A stretch of DNA of 27,844 nt from Bacilli bacterium (lineage in GTDB: Bacteria; Bacillota_I; Bacilli_A; RF39; UBA660): NCBI GenBank assembly GCA_016302505.1, contig JAEDNL010000013.1:1-27844 (forward strand), given 5' to 3'. This document shows, in pieces, positions 7,074 through 14,071 of the stretch. Position numbers and translations under genes: made by a program. The notes beneath the pieces are model-generated. The model was not told where the DNA came from, did not search any database, and saw nothing but the letters and a program-made list of their open reading frames with translations. How positions within the stretch are numbered: the first letter of the stretch is position 1; every line of letters begins with the position of its first letter.

Positions 7074-7733
7074 ATGAAAAAGAAATTTTTAATATTATTA
7101 ATTACTATAATTTTAGTAATAGGTACTTTTATTGTTTATATAATAAATACTAACAAACATAATGAAGAAAAATCTTATAATGTTGATCAGATTGAGAGTA
7201 AAGTTAATGATAAAGAAGAAATTGTTGATGATTCAGAAAGTGAAGATTCTATAAAAAAAGAAACAGACAGTAAAGTAGATGAAGTAAAAGAAGATAAAAA
7301 AGAAGAATCTAAACAAATTATTTCTAATAATAAAACAGAATCTAAAAAGGAAGAAATAAAAACCGAAGTCAAGAAAGATAATATCCAATCAACTACAATA
7401 AAATCTGATCCAACATCAAGTTCTAATAATGTTCTAAAAGAAGAAAAGAAAGAAATAATAAAAGAAGAACCTAAGGAGGAACCTAAACAAGAACCTAAAA
7501 AGTATATTGGTGTTCCAAGTCCAAGTTCATATTATTATTCTTTTCATCATGGTAAGATTGAATATTCAAATTTGAATACATGCGAGTCTGATAGTTTTAG
7601 AATTATGGAAAAAGATCCAGAAGATATTTATGGTGGTTGGTGTATGGAAGTACAAGATGATAATGGAACAGTTTTAGGAGCATATTTATATTTAAAATGC
7701 TATTCTGGAAATTGTGACAAATATAAGGGTTAG
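7074..7733 (+). CDS. Membrane-anchored exported protein with charged stalk
   Basis: A 219-aa protein; GAGGTG precedes the ATG. Residues 4-24 are a hydrophobic N-terminal anchor. Residues about 28-148 form an extended Lys/Glu/Asp/Ser-rich, low-complexity stalk ending in EEPKEEPKQEPKK, a Pro-charged repeat typical of wall-spanning linkers. The last 70 residues (from YIGVPSPSS) form a small domain with four cysteines (near CESD, WCME and KCYSGNCDK) that could be two disulfides. It is the first gene of the surface module with the adhesin and sortase. I do not recognise the C-terminal domain. A surface-displayed role such as mating contact or entry exclusion is possible, without direct evidence. 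It is not a clear VirB8/TcpC homologue. Confidence 0.75.
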   Translation: MKKKFLILLITIILVIGTFIVYIINTNKHNEEKSYNVDQIESKVNDKEEIVDDSESEDSIKKETDSKVDEVKEDKKEESKQIISNNKTESKKEEIKTEVKKDNIQSTTIKSDPTSSSNNVLKEEKKEIIKEEPKEEPKQEPKKYIGVPSPSSYYYSFHHGKIEYSNLNTCESDSFRIMEKDPEDIYGGWCMEVQDDNGTVLGAYLYLKCYSGNCDKYKG

Positions 7734-7762
7734 AAATAACTCTTTTTTTAATGGAGGTTTTT

Positions 7763-7876
7763 ATGAAAATTATTATAGGATTATTTGTTTTATTTATGTT
7801 GTTATTTATATATTGTTCATTAAGAGTATCAAGTCATATATCTAGGGAGGAAGAAAAAAATGAAACTAAAAAATAA
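7763..7876 (+). CDS. 37-aa single-pass membrane microprotein
   Basis: ATG at 7763 follows GGAGG at 8 nt. The peptide starts MKIIIGLFVLFMLLFIYCS, which is one transmembrane helix, then a short charged tail ending in KNETKK. It overlaps the next start by 17 nt, so it may couple translation into the adhesin gene: the adhesin ribosome binding site lies inside its 3' end. I recognise no family. Small membrane proteins at such positions can act as chaperones or assembly factors for the neighbouring secreted protein, but this is only a guess. Confidence 0.6.
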   Translation: MKIIIGLFVLFMLLFIYCSLRVSSHISREEEKNETKK

Positions 7877-10598
7877 ACTGTTTAGTTTACTTGCTTTAGG
7901 ATTAACTGCACTTGGTATAGCATCTGGAGTTCAAACAGTTCAAGCGGCTTCTGTTAATTTAAATATGACAGATTCTGGTTGGTATTGGCAAAGAACTAAT
8001 CTAGATAATACTTTGCATAGTTGGAATCTAACATTATATGATTTTAATGGTAGAGTTGCATATTGTATTGAACCTGGTGTTCCAGAAGGTACAACTTATC
8101 AAACTGGTAATTTTAATTCAATTAGTGGATTCACTAATGAACAAAAAGAAAGAATGCTTTTAATTGCATACTACGGTTATGAATATCCAGGACATCAATC
8201 ATTAAAATATAGAGCAGCTACTCAGGCAATGTTATGGGAAACAGTAGGAACTTCAAGAGTTACTTATTCATCTCAAAGATGGGCAAGTGGAACTATTTAT
8301 AATGTTGATAGTGAAAGAAATGAAATAGAAAGATTAGTAAGACAACATTACACTAGACCATCGTTTAATGGTCAAACATTTACTGGCAAAGTTGGAGAAG
8401 AAATTTCTATTGTTGATAACAATAATGTTTTAAACAATTTTGAAGTTAGTGCTAGTAATGGAGCTGATGTAAGAATTGAAGGAAATACATTAAAAATTAC
8501 ACCTAAACAAATTGGTGATATTAAATTAAGTTTTAAGAAAAAATTATATACTTCAACAGAGTATTTAATTTATACAGCAGGTGGAGCACAAAATATGATT
8601 TCATCTGGAGCAGTAGATCCTGCTTTAACTGTTGTTAATATAAAATCAAAAGGTGGAGATATTGAATTTAATAAATATGATAAAGATAACAACAATTCAA
8701 ATCCACAAGGTGAAGCAACTTTAGAAGGTGCTGTATATGGTGTTTATGATGCAAATACTGATGCATTATTATTAAAGGGAACTACAGACAAAAATGGCTA
8801 TGCTAAAATTAGTCAATTACCATACTTTGGAGAATTCTATTTACAAGAAATAACTCAAAGTAAAGGATATCAATTAGATAATACAAAATATAGATTCACA
8901 AGTTCACTAGAAAATATTGATAATAAAATAGTAGTAAGAGAAAAAGTTATTAACACTGATATTGATATTACAAAAGTATATGCTACTGATGAATCTAAAA
9001 TAATGACTCCAGAGCCAAATGTAGAATTTGGTTTTTATGATTATAAAGGAGAATTATATAAGAAAGCTACAACTGATAAAAACGGTAAGTTATTGGTTAA
9101 TTTAGTATATGGAAATTATACTGTTAAACAATTAACTACTTCTAAAGATACTTTTAAAGTAAAAGATTTTAAAATAAATGTTTCAGAAATGAATGGAACT
9201 AAATATTATGTTTTATCAAATGCAGAAATTACATCTAAATTAAAAGTATATAAAATAGATGCTGATACAAAAGAAGTGATTCCAAGAGCTGGTATTAAAT
9301 TTAAAATAATAGATAAAGCTACTGGTAAATCAGTAAAACAAACAATTACTTATCCAGAAGCTAAAACTTTAGAAATTTTTGAAACAGATAAGAATGGCGT
9401 ATTAATTACTCCATATCCATTAAATAGTGGAACTTATTATTTAGAAGAAGTTGATCAAGTAATTGATGGATACTTATGGAATAAACAATCAGTAGAATTT
9501 ACAATTGGTGAAAATTCTGAATTTATAGAAGATAGCGAATATGGTGTATTATTTGAAGTTAAATTTGAAAACAAAAGAGTTGAAGGAGAAGTTAATATCC
9601 AAAAGAAAGGTGAAGAAGTTAAATTCACTGATGATGGATATGAATACTCTAAAATAAATCTTTCAAATGTTAAATTAGGATTATATGCTAAAGAGGATAT
9701 AACATTAAATGGTAAAGTTATATATAAAGCTGGAACTAAAATTAAAGAAGTTACAACTGATGAAAATGGAAAAGCAAAAATTTCAAAATTATATTTAGGT
9801 AAATATTATTTACAAGAAATTGAAACTGAAGAAAATCATGTTTTAGACAATAAAAAATATGAATTTGAATTAAAGTATAAAGATCAATATACTGAAGCTA
9901 TTAAGTATAATATTACAATTGATAATTATTTAAAGAAAGGTAATTTAGAATTTACTAAAACAGACTTAACTACTGGAAAAGTAATTCCAAATACTAAAGT
10001 TAAAATATATACAGAAGATGATAAATTAATTTATTCTGGTGAAACAAATGAAGAAGGTAAAATAACAATAACAGATTTATTTACTGGAAAATTCTATATA
10101 GTAGAAACAGAAGCATCTACTGGATATAAATTAAGTGATGAAAAGGTATATTTTGAAATTAAAGATAATGGTGAAGTTATTAAAGCAAATATGACAAACG
10201 AAAAAATTACTGGTTCATTAGAATTTACTAAAGTTGATTTTTCAACTGATGAACCATTACCAAATACTTTAATAGAAATATACAATGAAAATGATGAATT
10301 AGTATTCTCTGGAAGAACAGATGAAAATGGAAAAATAATCATTGAAAAATTAGAATATGGTAAATATTATATTTTGGAAAAAGAGGCTCCAGAAGGATAT
10401 TTATTAAATGAAGAAAAAATGTATTTTGAAATATTAGAAGATGGAATAATTGTAAAATCAACAATGAAAGATGAAGCAATTCCTGTAGAAGTTGATGTTC
10501 CAAATACAAATAAAAATGAATTACCAATTATACCAATTTCAATAGCTTGTTCTTTACTAGGTTTAGGATTAATAATATATGGAAAAAAGAAAAATTAA
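7860..10598 (+). CDS. Thioester-domain, Cna-B repeat surface adhesin
   Basis: A 912-aa protein. Residues 1-29 are a signal peptide (cleavage after VQA). A thioester domain follows: YCIEPG with Cys69 and TQAMLWE with Gln122 are the pair that form the internal Cys-Gln thioester used to bind host or cell-surface amines covalently. From about 265 to 870 come five or six Cna-B/SpaA-type domains, each with a K-near-start and a YYLEE/YYILEKE-like strand consistent with isopeptide crosslinks; the one at about 367-458 has Gln (YTVKQL) in place of the usual Glu and may lack the bond. The end is a sorting signal: VPNTN, a hydrophobic helix, then GKKKN. VPNTN is not a canonical LPXTG. Its sortase is encoded next, overlapping by 20 nt. 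The likely role is adhesion in mating or host contact. Confidence 0.88.
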   Translation: MKLKNKLFSLLALGLTALGIASGVQTVQAASVNLNMTDSGWYWQRTNLDNTLHSWNLTLYDFNGRVAYCIEPGVPEGTTYQTGNFNSISGFTNEQKERMLLIAYYGYEYPGHQSLKYRAATQAMLWETVGTSRVTYSSQRWASGTIYNVDSERNEIERLVRQHYTRPSFNGQTFTGKVGEEISIVDNNNVLNNFEVSASNGADVRIEGNTLKITPKQIGDIKLSFKKKLYTSTEYLIYTAGGAQNMISSGAVDPALTVVNIKSKGGDIEFNKYDKDNNNSNPQGEATLEGAVYGVYDANTDALLLKGTTDKNGYAKISQLPYFGEFYLQEITQSKGYQLDNTKYRFTSSLENIDNKIVVREKVINTDIDITKVYATDESKIMTPEPNVEFGFYDYKGELYKKATTDKNGKLLVNLVYGNYTVKQLTTSKDTFKVKDFKINVSEMNGTKYYVLSNAEITSKLKVYKIDADTKEVIPRAGIKFKIIDKATGKSVKQTITYPEAKTLEIFETDKNGVLITPYPLNSGTYYLEEVDQVIDGYLWNKQSVEFTIGENSEFIEDSEYGVLFEVKFENKRVEGEVNIQKKGEEVKFTDDGYEYSKINLSNVKLGLYAKEDITLNGKVIYKAGTKIKEVTTDENGKAKISKLYLGKYYLQEIETEENHVLDNKKYEFELKYKDQYTEAIKYNITIDNYLKKGNLEFTKTDLTTGKVIPNTKVKIYTEDDKLIYSGETNEEGKITITDLFTGKFYIVETEASTGYKLSDEKVYFEIKDNGEVIKANMTNEKITGSLEFTKVDFSTDEPLPNTLIEIYNENDELVFSGRTDENGKIIIEKLEYGKYYILEKEAPEGYLLNEEKMYFEILEDGIIVKSTMKDEAIPVEVDVPNTNKNELPIIPISIACSLLGLGLIIYGKKKN

Positions 10599-11202
10599 AG
10601 ACTTATGTATGATCATAGGTCTTTTCCTTTTTTCAATCTTTGCTTTTATTGCTGTTTATCATATAGGTATTCAAACACAAGAGAATCAGAAAGAGGAAAA
10701 TAAGATTGAAGAATTTTTTGAAAAAGAAGAGGAGTATGTTCCTGAAATTACCGTTAAAGAGCAAGAACAAGAAACAAAAGAAGAAAAAGAAATAATTTAT
10801 ACTATGGTTTTAGAAATACCACGTATAGGCCTTAAAAAAGGATTTTACGGTATAGGACATATGAGCAATACGGTTTCTAAAAACATTATGATGTTAGATA
10901 AATCAGATTATCCAGATAAAGAAAAAGGGAACGTTATGTTAGCAGCTCATAATGGAAGTAGTAGTATTTCTTATTTCAATAAATTAGATAGAATGAATAT
11001 AGGAGATAGTATATATCTTTACTATAACGGTATTAAATATGAATATAAATTAAACAATATGTATGATATAGAAAAGACTGGTAAAGCAAGTATAAGAAGA
11101 AATTTATCTAAAGATACAATTACATTAATTACTTGCAAAAAGAATACGAAAGATAAACAAGTTGTATATATTGGATATTTAAATAGTAAAACTAATTATT
11201 AA
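10579..11202 (+). CDS. Sortase dedicated to the adjacent adhesin
   Basis: A 207-aa membrane enzyme: N-terminal anchor about 10-30, acidic linker 35-72, catalytic beta-barrel from LEIPRIGL (78) on. Active-site His124 lies in AAHNG and Cys186 in TLITC. The usual catalytic Arg, a few residues before the last strand, appears to be Lys193 in KDKQVVYIGY; I see no other candidate. It should cleave the VPNTN signal of the upstream adhesin and transfer it to the wall. The ATG at 10579 lies inside the adhesin gene with only a weak ribosome binding site, so its synthesis probably depends on translational coupling. The class is uncertain (B- or D-like). An active-site Lys for Arg would be expected to slow the enzyme, or marks a specialised variant. 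Confidence 0.85.
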   Translation: MEKRKIKDLCMIIGLFLFSIFAFIAVYHIGIQTQENQKEENKIEEFFEKEEEYVPEITVKEQEQETKEEKEIIYTMVLEIPRIGLKKGFYGIGHMSNTVSKNIMMLDKSDYPDKEKGNVMLAAHNGSSSISYFNKLDRMNIGDSIYLYYNGIKYEYKLNNMYDIEKTGKASIRRNLSKDTITLITCKKNTKDKQVVYIGYLNSKTNY

Positions 11203-11211
11203 GGGGATAAC

Positions 11212-11571
11212 ATGAGAAAACCTATAACCTGTGTTAATATTCCAGCTATGGTCTTTAGAGATCAAAGACTTAGAAAAGGAGATAAAACACTGTTTGGTAC
11301 TATATACGGTTTATCTCATAATGATAGAAATTGCTGTTATGCGAGTAATAAGTATTTAGCAGAAATAAATAATGAATCAGAAAGTTGTGTTAGTCATGCT
11401 TTAGCTAGATTAAGAGATTGTGGATATATTTACTATACTTTTGATTCAACAAAAGCAAATAGTGATCGTAGATATATATTTGTTAATATGGAATTATTAT
11501 ATGAATATGAAGAAGATTATCATAACAATGATACAAAAGAATCGGATAATGATAATGGTTTAGTATTATAA
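11212..11571 (+). CDS. HTH replication-initiator-like protein
   Basis: A 119-aa protein with AAGGGG before the ATG. Residues about 20-85 form a winged helix-turn-helix of the HTH_36 type seen in Gram-positive plasmid and ICE proteins: a conserved KGDKTLFGTIYGL helix, YASNKYLAEINNES (helix 2), then VSHALARLRDCGYI, the recognition helix and wing. The C-terminus is acidic and short. Four 23-bp direct repeats and an AT-rich tract begin 6 nt after its stop codon, the layout of an iteron origin or operator, so it may bind those repeats. It is far shorter than full plasmid initiators, so a regulatory role is equally possible. It follows the sortase by 9 nt and is probably cotranscribed. Confidence 0.7.
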   Translation: MRKPITCVNIPAMVFRDQRLRKGDKTLFGTIYGLSHNDRNCCYASNKYLAEINNESESCVSHALARLRDCGYIYYTFDSTKANSDRRYIFVNMELLYEYEEDYHNNDTKESDNDNGLVL

Positions 11572-11576
11572 ATAAC

Positions 11577-11668
11577 CGGTATATCACAAATGTGCAATAC
11601 GGTGTATGACAAATATACTAGACTGTATATCACAAATGAGCTAGACCGTATATCACAAACGTGCAAAC
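11577..11668 (+). repeat. Four tandem 23-bp iterons
   Basis: Exact 23-bp register with no gaps: units start at 11577, 11600, 11623 and 11646. Their shared core is GTATATCACAAATGTGC with small changes (unit 2 has TGACAAATATAC; unit 4 has AAACGTGC). Each contains TATATCACA, which is near the DnaA-box consensus. The arrays lie directly after an HTH gene and before an AT-rich stretch and an SSB gene. Confidence 0.8.
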
Positions 11669-11786
11669 ATATATTAATAGAATATATAAATAGAAGATAT
11701 AAAAAGAATATAAATGCATTTTATTTATTAGAAACAATTTTATTTATATTTATAACAGTTTATTTATATTTAATAATTTTATTTAT
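11669..11786. other. AT-rich tract next to iterons, possible origin unwinding element
   Basis: About 118 bases of nearly uninterrupted A and T (runs such as TATTTATATTTAATAATTTT) between the iterons and the SSB ribosome binding site. Iterons plus an AT-rich unwinding region beside DNA-binding and SSB genes is the usual plan of a vegetative replication origin. The base composition of the whole window is AT-rich, so this is only suggestive. A 68-codon frame crosses this tract but has no ribosome binding site. Confidence 0.4.
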
Positions 11787-11796
11787 AGGAGGATGA

Positions 11797-12198
11797 ATGA
11801 ACAAAGATATTATTAATTCATTTTCGTTAGTAGGTAATATTGCTAAAGTAAATGAAATCAAAGAAATGAGTAATGGTAATAAATTTAGATATTTTACTAT
11901 TGCACAAAATAATAAATATAAAACTAAATCCGGAGAGCAAAAAGATGAAGCTCTCTTTTTTGATATAAAAATTTATGAAAATAAATTTAAAGAATTTGAA
12001 TCTATTTTGAATGTAGGACAATATGTTCATATTTTGGGAAAAATAAATATTTTTAAAGATGAAGAAAATAAAATTAATTATTCTTTAATAGGAACAAACG
12101 GAAGAAGTTTAAATAGAGAAAAATATATATCTGATGAAATATTTGATTATGATTGGCTAAATGAAGGTGATGATAGAGAGATGGATAATGTCATATAG
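11797..12198 (+). CDS. Single-stranded DNA-binding protein (SSB-like), first copy
   Basis: A 133-aa protein, AGGAGG 4 nt before the ATG. It has the SSB OB-fold pattern: FSLVGNIAKVNEIK at the start, FRYFTIAQNN, LFFDIKIYENK, then VGQYVHILGKI in the order of SSB strands. It ends in an acidic tail without the usual DDDLPF tip, so it may not recruit the chromosomal SSB partners. It is the first of three SSB-like genes in this element. Its position after the iteron locus fits a role in coating single-stranded DNA during element replication or transfer. The gene overlaps the next one by 11 nt. Confidence 0.75.
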   Translation: MNKDIINSFSLVGNIAKVNEIKEMSNGNKFRYFTIAQNNKYKTKSGEQKDEALFFDIKIYENKFKEFESILNVGQYVHILGKINIFKDEENKINYSLIGTNGRSLNREKYISDEIFDYDWLNEGDDREMDNVI

Positions 12199-12334
12199 AT
12201 CTGATGTAAGAATAGTAACTTCTAAAAAAGGTTATAAAGAATTAGAAAAATATGTAAAAGATAATTTACCTAAAGATAGTCGAGATTATAATTTATTAAA
12301 TTCAAAAGATGTTGATATGTGGAATGAAGATTAA
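12188..12334 (+). CDS. N-terminal part of a split gene (48 aa)
   Basis: ATG at 12188 overlaps the SSB gene end and encodes a 48-aa peptide starting MSYRSDVRIVTSKKGYKELE and ending in TAA at 12332. The next codon is ATG, in the same frame, and the following 88-aa ORF continues the same kind of sequence (YFGWNAIKWYE). I recall small ICE and plasmid proteins that read from MxYRSDVRIV straight through to such a WYE segment, so this is probably one gene of about 137 codons interrupted by an in-frame stop. The function of that family is unknown to me. Possibilities are a nonsense mutation, a sequencing error or real translation as two pieces. Confidence 0.55.
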   Translation: MSYRSDVRIVTSKKGYKELEKYVKDNLPKDSRDYNLLNSKDVDMWNED

Positions 12335-12601
12335 ATGTATTTTGGTTGGAATGCAATTAAGTGGTATGAATATTCTGATTTTAAAGAAGTGGATACCATA
12401 ATGAATGGTTTAAATCATTTAAGAGATTGTGAATATTCATATTGTTATGCACGAATAGGTGAAAACACTGATGATTATGATGAAAAATATTTTACTGGTG
12501 ACTTAGATGGAATATTACATTTCCCTCAAGTAGAAAGATATTTTGATGATGATCGATTCGATGCGATTTATGAGAATGAAGGAAAAGATGTAGAAATGTA
12601 A
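12335..12601 (+). CDS. C-terminal part of a split gene (88 aa)
   Basis: An 88-aa acidic, Asp/Tyr-rich sequence starting MYFGWNAIKWYEY immediately after the TAA of the preceding frame, with no ribosome binding site of its own. It contains DTIMNGLNHL and YARIGENTDDYDE segments. It is readable as the C-terminal two-thirds of the protein that begins at 12188; reinitiation at this ATG from the adjacent stop is possible. A strong terminator overlaps the stop. The family has no known function to me; its acidity could suggest DNA mimicry, which is a guess. Confidence 0.55.
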   Translation: MYFGWNAIKWYEYSDFKEVDTIMNGLNHLRDCEYSYCYARIGENTDDYDEKYFTGDLDGILHFPQVERYFDDDRFDAIYENEGKDVEM

Positions 12602-12613
12602 TACATCTTTTTT
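12583..12613 (+). terminator. Terminator after the split gene
   Basis: AAAAGATGTA, 9-nt loop, TACATCTTTT and further Ts; a 10-bp perfect stem whose loop holds the stop codon. Confidence 0.85.
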
Positions 12614-12641
12614 ATATGACATGAAAGGGGGTGATGCTTAT

Positions 12642-13028
12642 TTGCAAAGAAATATAAGGGTGTTGGTTGTCGAACCTAATAAGCTTCCTTATGAAAAGGT
12701 AATTCCTAACAGACTACAAGATAAACAAAATTTAGTAGGCGGTTTAATTGAGTATACGCGAGTTGATGGTGATGAAGATAGTTTATTAATTTGTAATGAA
12801 GAAGGAAAAATCCTTGGATTAGAATGGAATCGTGAAATAGGTAACGATGATGTGATTGCTGGTACTTTCTTTATTGTTGGAGATAATCCTGATATTGGTG
12901 AAGACAGATCTTTAACTGATGAGCAAATAGAAAAGTACAAAAATAGATTTAATGAAAAATCTATAGAAAAGACAGAGATGATACTGCTTAAACATGTTTT
13001 AAAAAATAAAAATGATTATGAATTATAA
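12642..13028 (+). CDS. DUF3846 protein
   Basis: A 128-aa protein. A TTG start at 12642 is preferred over the ATG at 12621 because AAAGGGGGTG (12625-12634) lies at the right distance before it, and the family begins near IRVLVVEP. The order IRVLVVEPNKLPYEK, LVGGLIEY, LLICNEEGK, LEWNR, DVIAGTFFIVG is the DUF3846 pattern, common on Gram-positive plasmids and ICEs and of unknown biochemical function. It stands between two terminators with the downstream SSB gene 21 nt away, so the two likely share a transcript. No promoter of their own is obvious. Confidence 0.75.
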   Translation: MQRNIRVLVVEPNKLPYEKVIPNRLQDKQNLVGGLIEYTRVDGDEDSLLICNEEGKILGLEWNREIGNDDVIAGTFFIVGDNPDIGEDRSLTDEQIEKYKNRFNEKSIEKTEMILLKHVLKNKNDYEL

Positions 13029-13049
13029 GAAAAGGGGTTGTTTATATAT

Positions 13050-13415
13050 ATGCTTAATCAAACAGTTTTAGTAGGGAGACTAGTTAAAGATCCTGAGGTA
13101 AAAACATTAGAAGACGGAAAAGAAGTTTCAAATATAACTTTAGCCGTTCAAAGATCTTACAAAAATGAAAACGGAGAATACGATTGTGATTTTATTGATT
13201 GTACTCTTTGGAAAGGTATTGCAACAAATACTGCAGAGTATTGTAAGAAAGGAGACATTATCGGTGTAAAAGGTAGAGTACAAACTGATACTTATGAAGT
13301 CGATGGTGAATCTCGTAAACGTATGTCTGTTGTAGCTGAAAAGGTAACTTTCTTATCTAGCAAAGCTAAAGATACAGAAGATGAAAAAACAGAAGACAAA
13401 GACATCGATATGTAA
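13050..13415 (+). CDS. ssb: Single-stranded DNA-binding protein, canonical copy
   Basis: A 121-aa SSB beginning MLNQTVLVGRLVKDPEVK; the ATG at 13050 is the family start, whereas the TTG at 13038 adds residues that do not belong. The OB-fold is complete: ITLAVQRSYKN, DFIDCTLWKGIA, KKGDIIGVKGRVQ, VVAEKVTFL. It ends early, in an acidic EDEKTEDKDIDM tail that lacks the DDDLPF tip of housekeeping SSB. It should coat single-stranded DNA generated by rolling-circle transfer or replication. It is the most typical of the three SSB-like genes in the window. Confidence 0.9.
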   Translation: MLNQTVLVGRLVKDPEVKTLEDGKEVSNITLAVQRSYKNENGEYDCDFIDCTLWKGIATNTAEYCKKGDIIGVKGRVQTDTYEVDGESRKRMSVVAEKVTFLSSKAKDTEDEKTEDKDIDM

Positions 13416-13433
13416 AAAATAAAAAGGTAGGTA

Positions 13434-13462
13434 AAAGCAAAGATGAGCTCTCTTTGCTTTTT
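13434..13462 (+). terminator. Terminator after ssb
   Basis: AAAGCAAAGA, 7-nt loop, TCTTTGCTTT, then T-rich. A 10-bp perfect stem. Confidence 0.85.
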
Positions 13463-13490
13463 CTCTCTTTTAATTATTAGGAGGATTATT

Positions 13491-13760
13491 ATGAATTTAT
13501 TTTATAACTTAATCAGAGATGATGCAGGAGAAAGAATTAAGTTTGAGAGAAAAGCTTGGGGAATGTCCAGAAAGAAGTTAGCTCGTCTTGCTTATACTGA
13601 TCCTGAAACAATTGAATATATTGAAAAAGGTTATGTTTGCATGATGAATTTTAATATGCTTTTAAACATATCAAAAGCATTACAAGTTAGTTTCAGTATA
13701 TTTTTAAATAAAAATTTAACAAATGAAGAACTTATAGAATTATTCACAACATGTGAGTAA
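13491..13760 (+). CDS. XRE-family HTH regulator
   Basis: An 89-aa protein. ATG at 13491 has AGGAGG 8 nt upstream; a longer frame from 13443 would begin inside the terminator. Residues about 12-70 are a Cro/C1-type helix-turn-helix (GERIKFERKAWGMSRKKLA, then TDPETIEYIEKGY and a third helix). It has no other domain. It lies just before the transfer genes, separated from the first by 19 nt, and so probably sets or responds to expression of the type IV secretion operon. Its operators are not identified. XRE regulators are common in ICEs, usually as repressors. Confidence 0.8.
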   Translation: MNLFYNLIRDDAGERIKFERKAWGMSRKKLARLAYTDPETIEYIEKGYVCMMNFNMLLNISKALQVSFSIFLNKNLTNEELIELFTTCE

Positions 13761-13779
13761 TAAATGGAGGGATTAAATA

Positions 13780-14055
13780 ATGAATGCAATTCAATTTTTA
13801 AAAATATCTCATCTAGAAGGTGGAGGATATGATGTTAATTCAGTATTGAATGCAATTAAAACAATAACTAACTGGGCTTTATCAATAGGTATAGCAGCAG
13901 CTGGTGTTTCATTAGTGGTTGGATTTATTATGTATGCTGTTTCTGATGTAGATAGAAAAGCGCAAGTTAAACAAAGAATAATTCAAACACTGTTAGGTAT
14001 AGCTGGAATTATTCTAGCAATATCATTAGTAAACTTAATCATAGATTTATTTTAA
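13780..14055 (+). CDS. VirB2-like small membrane protein (type IV secretion)
   Basis: A 91-aa protein; GGAGGG before the ATG. Two hydrophobic helices at about 30-55 and 68-90 are separated by a short charged loop (SDVDRKAQVKQR), the topology of VirB2/TrbC-type pilin-like subunits. No signal peptide is evident and the first 20 residues are polar. It is followed by VirB6-, VirB3- and VirB4-like genes in the standard order of a Gram-positive conjugation operon. It would sit in the membrane as a channel component. Confidence 0.75.
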   Translation: MNAIQFLKISHLEGGGYDVNSVLNAIKTITNWALSIGIAAAGVSLVVGFIMYAVSDVDRKAQVKQRIIQTLLGIAGIILAISLVNLIIDLF

Positions 14056-14071
14056 AGAGAGGTGAAGTTAA

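Noticed and set aside
11590..11796. 68-codon frame across the 23-bp iterons and AT-rich tract
   Set aside because: No ribosome binding site, start codon lies inside an iteron, and the hydrophobic C-terminus comes from AT-rich DNA. The repeats explain it better.
13443..13490. 16-codon extension of the XRE gene
   Set aside because: It begins in the ssb terminator, while AGGAGG stands directly before the ATG at 13491.
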